Assembly (NCBI GenBank): GCA_016281295.1 | Contig: JAEEII010000075.1 | Span: forward strand, 1 to 5,126 | DNA length: 5,126 nucleotides | Direction: 5' to 3' | Source: Bacteroidales bacterium | GTDB lineage: Bacteria; Bacteroidota; Bacteroidia; Bacteroidales; F082 | Shown: positions 1 to 4,695 of the stretch, piece after piece | How positions within the stretch are numbered: the stretch's first letter is position 1 | Layout: each line of letters begins with the position of its first letter | Position numbers and translations under genes: made by a program | Notes under the pieces: generated by a model | Told to the model about the DNA's origin: nothing | Seen by the model: the letters and a program-made list of their open reading frames with translations, nothing else | Databases searched by the model: none

Positions 1-191
1 GAGATAAGATGGTCGGCCACCAAAAAGCGACAGTAAACCTAGCGGATAATATTATGAGCGCTCAAATACACGACACACTTCTATTGTTCCTTTATTGGGC
101 CTCTCTTTAGTTGGCTTTTGCTCGGGGTCTCTATCGAGTCATTCCCGATTCAAGGAATAAATCTTAACGGCCGTCATTCTGACCGCCCTCC

Positions 192-238
192 GATAATGTC
201 TCCAAGTGTTTTCTGAGAAGACTTTTGGAGACGTTATC
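192..238. repeat. Long imperfect inverted repeat (hairpin)
   Basis: The left arm GATAATGTCTCCAA (192-205) and right arm TTGGAGACGTTATC (225-238) are complementary at 13 of 14 positions, and the odd pair (T197/G233) is a G-U wobble in RNA. The stem continues inward through a G-U pair (206/224), one mismatch (207/223) and six more pairs (208-213 with 217-222, one of them wobble), leaving a three-base loop TGA. No T-run follows, so it is not an ordinary intrinsic terminator. A further TGGAGAC occurs alone at 267-273. It could be a mobile-element end, a REP-like element or a protein site; the sequence does not decide. Confidence 0.6.
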
Positions 239-390
239 ACGTTCCAGTCAGCTTAACGATTGCTTCTGGAGACTCATTTTTTCGTTGATTTCAGCCAAGT
301 CAGGATATTGGCACCTGCAGCCCCAAAAGAAGGGCAATAATCTGCCTCGTTCCACTTTAGAGACGGAACGAATAGGATACATTAAACATC

Positions 391-427
391 ATGCTAACTA
401 TAGTATGTTGATGACTTTTGTTAGCAT
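391..427. promoter_or_regulatory. Putative operator (C-box-like) of the regulator operon
   Basis: ATGCTAAC (391-398) and GTTAGCAT (420-427) form a perfect 8-base inverted repeat with a 21-base spacer. Overlapping the left arm is a perfect palindrome, ACTATAGT (397-404). The arms flank the -33 element of the promoter, with the right arm lying between -33 and -7. Controller proteins of restriction systems are known to bind paired symmetric sites just upstream of their own genes, often with ACT/AGT half-sites, so autoregulation by the 69-residue protein encoded 30 bases downstream is a reasonable inference. No binding site has been shown. Confidence 0.45.
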
Positions 428-438
428 CTCTATCTTTG
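408..438 (+). promoter_or_regulatory. Bacteroidales-type promoter for regulator operon
   Basis: TATCTTTG (431-438) is a perfect match to the Bacteroidales -7 consensus TAnnTTTG. A TTG at 408-410, 20 bases upstream, can serve as a weak -33 element. Transcription would start near 443-446, leaving only about 12-15 bases before the ATG at 458. Such short leaders are common for controller-protein genes. The inverted repeat at 391-427 overlaps the promoter. Confidence 0.55.
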
Positions 439-457
439 TTTTTTACGCAAAATCTTA

Positions 458-667
458 ATGAAAAAAGAACCCATTCTCCTTGCTTTTGGGCAAAAAGTTC
501 AGGAGTTAAGGAAAGAGCGAAATCTTTCTCAAGAACAACTTGCAGATCTTGCTGGTGTGCATCGCACCTACATTGGAATGATTGAGAGAGCTGAAAAGAA
601 TTTAACGCTCTGCAATATTGAGAGAATTGCAAGGGCTTTGAAGGTGCACATTAAAGATTTATTCTAA
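458..667 (+). CDS. Xre-family regulator, C-protein-like (69 aa)
   Basis: This is a one-domain DNA-binding protein of the Xre/HTH_3 class. It reads as a compact five-helix fold, with FGQKVQELRKERNLSQEQLA leading into the first HTH helix (about residues 24-31) and VHRTYIGMIERAEKNLTL (34-51) containing the recognition helix; IERIARALKV (54-63) closes the domain. The block HRTYIGMIER-x-EKN is typical of controller (C) proteins of type II restriction-modification systems, and 69 residues is near their usual size. The ATG start is supported by the promoter about 20 bases upstream. It leads an operon, with 12 bases before orfA. By analogy it should act as a dimer that regulates its own promoter through the repeat at 391-427. 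It is not adjacent to the restriction gene, which is on the opposite strand, so its target beyond its own operon is uncertain. A general phage-type repressor is the alternative. Confidence 0.85.
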   Translation: MKKEPILLAFGQKVQELRKERNLSQEQLADLAGVHRTYIGMIERAEKNLTLCNIERIARALKVHIKDLF

Positions 668-679
668 TAACACCGTTTT

Positions 680-1216
680 ATGGAAACTATAATAACCGTC
701 TCCATTAATGCGAACTCTCGCGAGGATTATCACAAACAACTGATAATGCTTTTTCTTGAGGAAAAACACGGCACTTCTAAGGAGTGGAATTACTACGATT
801 ACTATGTGGAAACCGGAAAAGATGGCAAAAGAATTTACCTGCATCGTCCCGCATACAAAAACAAAGGGATGGATTTTGAGGTGCGTGTAGAGGATTATCA
901 GTTCAGGTATGGGAAATATGGCAATGTGATCAGCACAGGAAATCGTCCAAGCCATCCAGAGATATGGAACGACGTAAATGCAAAAGTTGCGGAAAACCCA
1001 GAGGATGGGTACAAACTAAAAGAATTAATCACTCATGTCTATAACTGTGAGGAACCGAATGAAGATGTCATAAACTCCTGTCGTTTCACAACTGGACTCC
1101 CTCTTGATTTGCTTCTTTACACGATTAAGTGGCTCTTTATTGAACAAGATATGACTTATTGGAACCAGAGTGGTAGAGAAATGAACTACAATGGTTTAAT
1201 GAAAGTTTGGGAATAA
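680..1216 (+). CDS. Unrecognised protein orfA (178 aa) in regulator operon
   Basis: I do not recognise this family. The protein is soluble-looking, with no signal peptide or membrane segment, and is rich in Tyr, Trp, Asp and Glu. Visible blocks are a beta-like N-terminus (METIITVSIN), an aromatic patch EWNYYDYY (35-42), a charged strand-like stretch with IYLHRP (52-57) and MDFEVRVED (64-72), and a C-terminal segment LPLDLLLYTIKWLFIEQD (140-157) followed by TYWNQSGREM (159-168), which looks like a conserved functional motif. The cluster of acidic residues at 64-72 could suit a metal-dependent nuclease, but no full PD-(D/E)xK signature can be assigned. It lies 12 bases after the regulator and 11 bases before the ATG of orfB, so co-transcription is very likely. 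Its place behind a C-like regulator next to an R-M operon suggests a defence role; that is inference. Confidence 0.7.
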   Translation: METIITVSINANSREDYHKQLIMLFLEEKHGTSKEWNYYDYYVETGKDGKRIYLHRPAYKNKGMDFEVRVEDYQFRYGKYGNVISTGNRPSHPEIWNDVNAKVAENPEDGYKLKELITHVYNCEEPNEDVINSCRFTTGLPLDLLLYTIKWLFIEQDMTYWNQSGREMNYNGLMKVWE

Positions 1217-1227
1217 GCAAAATAACT

Positions 1228-1791
1228 ATGACTTACAACAAAAACTACTTTACTAAAGGCGTCCTTTGGCAAAGGTCTCCCAAACAGCCAGCCATCCGCA
1301 CTTTTGTAGCGTCAGATGGGACTGTAATCGGGATTTTTCAAGGGGATAGAGGCGCTCGTCCCGATCTTGACTTTCGGGTAAAGATCCTTCAACCGAAACG
1401 TAACGCTAAGCCTTTTCTTCTTCCTCATGACGAATGGGTCGTTGATCTTCTTCTTAAGGCGCAGCATTATAGAGATGACATTGCAAGACTTCTAAAATAC
1501 TATCAGAGTTTTTATAAAAAATGTTCCCCGTTCCCAACTCCTGAATCACGAAAGTCATACTCGCCGAAAACTCTCAAAACAGTAGAAAGGAAATACGGAC
1601 ATATTGTTGTTCCAGGTACAATTTCGATTGGAGGGATGGCGATAATACTTGAGTTGTTTTGTCTCTGTGAAAAGCAGAATCCTGGAGCGCACCAGTTTGA
1701 GCTGGCGCTTAAATGGACTAAAGAGTGTGTTTTAGGGAAAAGGGACTTTAAGAACGTTCTCAACCTCGTGATAAGACACCGGGAGTATTAA
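1228..1791 (+). CDS. Unrecognised protein orfB (187 aa), last gene of regulator operon
   Basis: I cannot name this family. The frame also has an upstream TTG at 1207, inside the end of orfA, but the ATG at 1228 gives an ordinary start 11 bases after the orfA stop and is preferred. Numbering from that ATG, the notable part is residues 44-77: RPDLDFRVKI (44-53), then PHDEWVVDLLLK (66-77), a charged beta strand followed by an amphipathic helix. A basic middle (98-122) and a hydrophobic stretch ISIGGMAIILELFCLCEK (132-149) follow. The latter includes polar residues and is probably a buried helix rather than a membrane anchor. The gene ends in TAA at 1789-1791, overlapping the stop of the convergent DpnA-type gene. 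It probably works with orfA; no reaction can be assigned. Confidence 0.68.
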   Translation: MTYNKNYFTKGVLWQRSPKQPAIRTFVASDGTVIGIFQGDRGARPDLDFRVKILQPKRNAKPFLLPHDEWVVDLLLKAQHYRDDIARLLKYYQSFYKKCSPFPTPESRKSYSPKTLKTVERKYGHIVVPGTISIGGMAIILELFCLCEKQNPGAHQFELALKWTKECVLGKRDFKNVLNLVIRHREY

Positions 1792-1805
1792 AACGGAAGT
1801 CCCGG
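1779..1805. terminator. Possible bidirectional hairpin at convergent gene ends
   Basis: CCGGGA (1779-1784) and TCCCGG (1800-1805) form a six-pair GC-rich stem around a 15-base loop that contains both convergent stop codons (1788-1791). No T-run follows on either strand, so this is at best a weak or factor-assisted terminator. Its position, exactly where two operons collide, is the main argument for it. Chance pairing cannot be excluded. Confidence 0.3.
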
Positions 1806-2669
1806 CCCATAGAACGCCTCCGGCTCACAGAGAACACGAATGTCGCTATCCTGGAAGAGTTTGGCTTGTTTCTCCAACTTCTCCAGAATCTCTCCTCTAC
1901 GATTGATACTGTTTAGTTCCTCGCGGCGGGCTTTGCTCATCTCGAGGAATTTTTCTTCCTGGTCGATGCCGAGGAAACGGCGCCCCAGCAGGTTTGCCGC
2001 AATACCGGTGGTACTGCTTCCGGTGAAAGGGTCAAGTATCCAGGCACCTGGTTTCGTAGAAGCCTGAATGATTCTTGAGAGGACGCACAACGGTTTCTGG
2101 GTGGGATGCTTGCCGCAAGATTTCTCCCACGGTGCAATAGCCGGCAACGTCCATACATCACGCATCTGAGTACCGCCGTTGATCTCCTTCATCAGCTCAT
2201 AGTTGTAGTAATGAGCCACTTTCTGCTCCTTTCGAGCCCACAGGATATATTCCGCTGAATAGGTGAAGTATCGGCAGGAAAGATTGGGCGGAGGATTGGT
2301 CTTCACCCATGTGATGCAGTTCAGTATCTTGAAGTCCAGCTCTGAAAGACAGCGAGCCACGGAGAAGATGTTATGATACGTTCCACTGACCCAGATGGTG
2401 CCATCGGATTTCAGATGCTCCCGGCAAGCGGCCAGCCACGTTTTGTCAAACTTGTAGTCCTCCTCAAAGCCCTGAGACTTATCCCACTTGCCTTTATTCA
2501 CTGATACAGGTACACCGCTCTGTATGCTTATACCACCGTTCGATAAATGATACGGTGGATCGGCAAAAATCATATCGAACTTGAAATCGAATGAGTTCAG
2601 AAGTTCGACACAATCTCCCTGAAGGAGCGTGAAGTTTTTATCTTGTGATTTGTAGTAGGCCGTGGGCAT
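1788..2669 (-). CDS. dpnA: DpnA-type DNA adenine-N6 methyltransferase (second GATC methylase)
   Basis: This 293-residue protein is a beta-class amino-methyltransferase: the catalytic motif DPPY (37-40, within FADPPY) precedes the AdoMet-binding motif, here ILDPFTGSSTTG (211-222). GKHPTQKP (186-193) just before that motif is characteristic of the family. The central segment with NPPPN (125-129), SAEYILWARK (138-147) and a variable loop is the likely target-recognition part. In the pneumococcal DpnII system, DpnA methylates adenine in GATC and can also modify single-stranded DNA, protecting incoming strands. The ATG at 2669 lies 5 bases after the endonuclease stop, so it is translated from the same message. 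The C-terminal tail after about residue 250 is lysine- and glutamate-rich and probably helical. All key motifs are intact. The GATC specificity is inferred from its DpnII and Dam-type neighbours. Confidence 0.93.
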   Translation of the reverse strand: MPTAYYKSQDKNFTLLQGDCVELLNSFDFKFDMIFADPPYHLSNGGISIQSGVPVSVNKGKWDKSQGFEEDYKFDKTWLAACREHLKSDGTIWVSGTYHNIFSVARCLSELDFKILNCITWVKTNPPPNLSCRYFTYSAEYILWARKEQKVAHYYNYELMKEINGGTQMRDVWTLPAIAPWEKSCGKHPTQKPLCVLSRIIQASTKPGAWILDPFTGSSTTGIAANLLGRRFLGIDQEEKFLEMSKARREELNSINRRGEILEKLEKQAKLFQDSDIRVLCEPEAFYGPGLPF

Positions 2670-2674
2670 CGATA

Positions 2675-3532
2675 CTATACCAGTTTCTTTTCGACCACGC
2701 CTTCATCGAGGTCCATGATATTGTACATGTTTTCCAGAACGTCGAAGGTCTCTTTTAGATTGTTCCTGGCAGACCCCCAGCCGTGGCCATCGGTAATCCA
2801 CACGAATTTAAACTTGGGATGGTTCTTGGTCTCCAGTGCGATGGTCTTGTAACTGCGGGCAGTTTCATTCAGTTTGGAGCCACCACTGGCGTAGAAGTTG
2901 GTTTCTATGCCGTATATCATATTGGGGCGCTTGATGACGAAATCGAAGCGCTTTTCGGTGCCTCCCTCATTGGAGATGCAGGACAGGTCGATGCCCCATT
3001 TCTGTTCAATCTCGTGGATGTACATCTCCTTGAAGTAGGTTTTGTCCTTGACCAAGCCGGCCTTGACAAGATAGCCTTCCACCAGGTCTTCCATCACGTG
3101 GCCACCACGGTTCTTGCGAGCGTTGGAGTCCAAGCCGGTTTCCACACCGGTAACGTAGTCCACCAGGTTGTGGATGTGCTTCTGCTGCATGAGGTCGAAC
3201 AAACCGGTCTCACGCATGAATACCACGTATTCCTCGATATGGTAATTGGCCCGCTTGAAGTTCCAAACGTGTTCGCCGTCAAAGTCCACTGTAAGGATGT
3301 CAGATTCACGCTTGGCCAGCAGGATGGGGATGCACTTCAGGATCTCCGGATAGCGCCTGTACAGCGCCACGAATTCCTTCTCGATGTCTTGGCACCCAAT
3401 TAGGGAATTCATGATGTTGAGCTCAACCTTGATGGCGTCTACATTCTTGTAAATCTTCTCAAAGTCGGTGTAATACTTATAGCCAGCTATGGCGGAGCGG
3501 AAGCCCGCCAACCAAGTCATAAAATCTCTCAT
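2675..3532 (-). CDS. dpnB: Type II restriction endonuclease, DpnII/MboI family (GATC)
   Basis: At 285 residues the protein is the usual size for DpnII-family enzymes, which cut unmethylated GATC in double-stranded DNA before the G. The family signature GLDSNARKNRGGHVME (133-148) is present, ending in a glutamate likely to be part of the active site. A PD-(D/E)xK-like core follows: RFDFVI (195-200, Asp197), then YGIETNFYASGGSKLNE (207-223) with Glu210 and Asn212 in the E-x-N form seen in this family. FKFVWITDGHGW (251-262) is the next core strand and loop. The ATG at 3532 is 2 bases after the methylase stop; a second Met at residue 5 is a weaker alternative. The gene sits between the two methylases, whereas in pneumococcus the order is methylase, methylase, endonuclease. 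No frameshift or lost residue is visible, so it should be active. Confidence 0.95.
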   Translation of the reverse strand: MRDFMTWLAGFRSAIAGYKYYTDFEKIYKNVDAIKVELNIMNSLIGCQDIEKEFVALYRRYPEILKCIPILLAKRESDILTVDFDGEHVWNFKRANYHIEEYVVFMRETGLFDLMQQKHIHNLVDYVTGVETGLDSNARKNRGGHVMEDLVEGYLVKAGLVKDKTYFKEMYIHEIEQKWGIDLSCISNEGGTEKRFDFVIKRPNMIYGIETNFYASGGSKLNETARSYKTIALETKNHPKFKFVWITDGHGWGSARNNLKETFDVLENMYNIMDLDEGVVEKKLV

Positions 3533-3534
3533 AC

Positions 3535-4446
3535 TTACGCGTTAACTACGTTAGAAATCATCAATTCAGAGATGGCACCACGGCCGGAGGCGTCAGAGTT
3601 AATCATTCTGGCGGCGGATACTCTTTTGATGACGAAGTGTTGGTATATGGTGTCGAAGAAATTCTCTTTAGGATTCACGTCCTTCGGGTCAGAATTGCTG
3701 GCCACGAAGAGAGCTTTCTCCTTACTAATTTGGTCACAGAAGTCACGAAGCCTCAACTGTTCCTTATCATCAAAGCCCTCCTTTGAATATGAAGTGAACG
3801 ATGAAGTCTCTGTAATGGGTTTATAAGGAGGGTCAAAATAGAAGAGAGTGTCGGGACCAGCATAGCGACCAGTTTCAGCAAAATCTCCGCAAAGAATCTC
3901 TACCCTCTGCAGTACATTAGAGCAAGCACGGAGATTGTCCACATCGCATATACGTGGATTAGCATACTTGCCGTGAGGAACATTGAATTCGCCTTTGGAA
4001 TTAACCCTGTACAGGCCATTAAAGCACGTCCTATTGAGGAAGATGAAGAGTGCGGCCGTTTCTACAGGAGTGGTTTGTTTCGTGTTAAAACGGGCTCTCT
4101 TCTCCATGAAATATGCCTTGCGGTCTTCAGCGTTCAGGGGGATATATTCGTTTTGAATATGAGTAAGTTCTCCAATAAGCTCCTCTACATTATCCTTGAT
4201 TACACGATAGGTGCAAATGAGTTCTTCATTGATGTCGTTGATGACAGCTCTCTCAATGTTGGGATATGCTTGAAGAATCCAGAACATAACGGCGCCACCA
4301 CCAACAAACGGCTCCACATACGTAATGTGCTGACGGGATGCGAAATCGCGAGGAAGCGATTTGCGAACCTCATCCAGCAACTGTGTCTTCCCTCCAACCC
4401 ATTTGATGAATGGCCGAGCTTGAGTCATGTCTTCGAACAACTTCAT
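3535..4446 (-). CDS. dam: Dam/DpnM-type DNA adenine methylase (GATC)
   Basis: This alpha-class N6-adenine methyltransferase protects GATC. Using the start at 4446 (303 aa), the motifs in order are FIKWVGGKTQLL (13-24, motif X), YVEPFVGGGAVMF (43-55, AdoMet binding), NRTCFNGLYRVNSKGEFNVP (138-157, Dam signature), FDPPY (204-208, catalytic motif IV) and ISELMISN (292-299). The frame stays open to an ATG at 4515, but that start lies upstream of the promoter boxes at 4465-4494, so its extra residues would not be transcribed. The ATG at 4446 gives a leader of about a dozen bases; the ATG at 4428 (297 aa) is a good alternative and starts closer to motif X. It is the first gene of the R-M operon, so protection is made ahead of the nuclease. 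The family match is certain; only the start is open. Confidence 0.95.
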   Translation of the reverse strand: MKLFEDMTQARPFIKWVGGKTQLLDEVRKSLPRDFASRQHITYVEPFVGGGAVMFWILQAYPNIERAVINDINEELICTYRVIKDNVEELIGELTHIQNEYIPLNAEDRKAYFMEKRARFNTKQTTPVETAALFIFLNRTCFNGLYRVNSKGEFNVPHGKYANPRICDVDNLRACSNVLQRVEILCGDFAETGRYAGPDTLFYFDPPYKPITETSSFTSYSKEGFDDKEQLRLRDFCDQISKEKALFVASNSDPKDVNPKENFFDTIYQHFVIKRVSAARMINSDASGRGAISELMISNVVNA

Positions 4447-4464
4447 AAGCAATTCATATTTCCA

Positions 4465-4494
4465 CAAAGTTACAAAAAGTTCGGATCGGTCAAA
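4465..4494 (-). promoter_or_regulatory. Bacteroidales-type promoter for the R-M operon, containing a GATC
   Basis: Read on the minus strand, TTTG (4494-4491) is followed after 18 bases by TAACTTTG (4472-4465), a perfect TAnnTTTG -7 box. Transcription would begin near 4458-4460, a dozen or so bases before the ATG at 4446. A GATC, the site of this R-M system, lies in the spacer at 4484-4487 near the -33 box. This promoter is the main evidence against the longer methylase start at 4515. Confidence 0.65.
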
Positions 4495-4639
4495 GCGGAA
4501 AAGTGAAAAAAACATTATTGTTTGTCAGTTGAGATTCAGTTGCAAAGCCCTCCTCCTCCCCCGTAACTCTCCAAGTGAGTCGATCGTAGTTGAAGCGCGT
4601 GAGTTCGCTGATGCGATGGCGGGGGTGTACTACAATCAT
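4490..4639 (-). CDS. Doubtful short ORF (49 codons) upstream of the methylase
   Basis: An ATG at 4639 opens a frame of 49 codons ending at a TGA at 4492-4490, which overlaps the -33 box of the R-M promoter. The predicted peptide contains HPRHRISELTRFNYDRLTW (5-23), which looks more protein-like than random sequence, followed by an acidic stretch and a hydrophobic end. Its start abuts the -33 element of the divergent promoter, and I see no promoter of its own. It may be a remnant of an older gene or part of a repeated intergenic element rather than a working gene. I do not recognise a family. Confidence 0.2.
   Translation of the reverse strand: MIVVHPRHRISELTRFNYDRLTWRVTGEEEGFATESQLTNNNVFFTFPL
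4525..4542. repeat. Two TCAGTTG direct repeats one helical turn apart
   Basis: TCAGTTG occurs at 4525-4531 and 4536-4542, an 11-base period that places both copies on the same face of the helix. They lie about 30 bases upstream of the -33 box of the R-M promoter. This could be an activator or repressor site, but seven bases repeated twice can also arise by chance. Confidence 0.25.
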
Positions 4640-4670
4640 TTTGTTTTATTTCTATAAATCATTATATTTG
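4640..4670 (+). promoter_or_regulatory. Bacteroidales-type promoter for the AbiEi-like gene
   Basis: TTTG (4640-4643) is followed after exactly 19 bases by TATATTTG (4663-4670), a perfect TAnnTTTG -7 box. This is the best promoter in the window. Transcription should start near 4675-4677, about 20 bases before the proposed TTG start at 4696. Confidence 0.7.
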
Positions 4671-4695
4671 CAGAGTTTTAGAAACAGTTTGCTGC

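Larger units (their letters stand above)
1..457. other. Gene-poor left flank with hairpin and promoter
   Basis: No coding region is convincing in this stretch. A short reading frame enters from the left edge and stops at 108-110 (frame 3); another stops at 34-36 (frame 1). Either could be the tail of a gene outside the window, but neither matches a family I recognise. There is a 10-base perfect palindrome, TGAGCGCTCA, at 55-64, and a long imperfect hairpin at 192-238. A TTG-initiated frame at 225-458 overlaps the hairpin and the promoter of the next gene, has no family resemblance, and is taken as chance. The last 70 bases contain the operator and promoter of the regulator gene. The region may be degenerate DNA at the edge of an inserted module. 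Confidence 0.5.

Noticed and set aside
3..110. Possible tyrosine-recombinase tail entering from the left (peptide with MVGHQKAT)
   Set aside because: The slight likeness to the integrase LGH motif lacks the following catalytic tyrosine context, so it cannot be supported.
225..458. TTG-initiated 77-codon frame on the plus strand
   Set aside because: It overlaps the long hairpin, the operator and the promoter of the regulator gene, and its peptide has no family character.
659..955. 98-codon minus-strand frame opposite orfA
   Set aside because: It is antisense to a gene in a well-spaced operon and has no promoter or recognisable motif.
2783..3403. 206-codon plus-strand frame
   Set aside because: It is antisense to the strongly recognised DpnII-type endonuclease, and its His/Val/Gly-rich composition is typical of a shadow frame.
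3973..4506. 177-codon plus-strand frame
   Set aside because: It is antisense to the methylase with its intact catalytic motifs; no independent evidence for coding.
4558..4625. CCCCCG / CGGGGG inverted repeat
   Set aside because: Only six pairs with a spacer of more than 50 bases; too weak to distinguish from chance.
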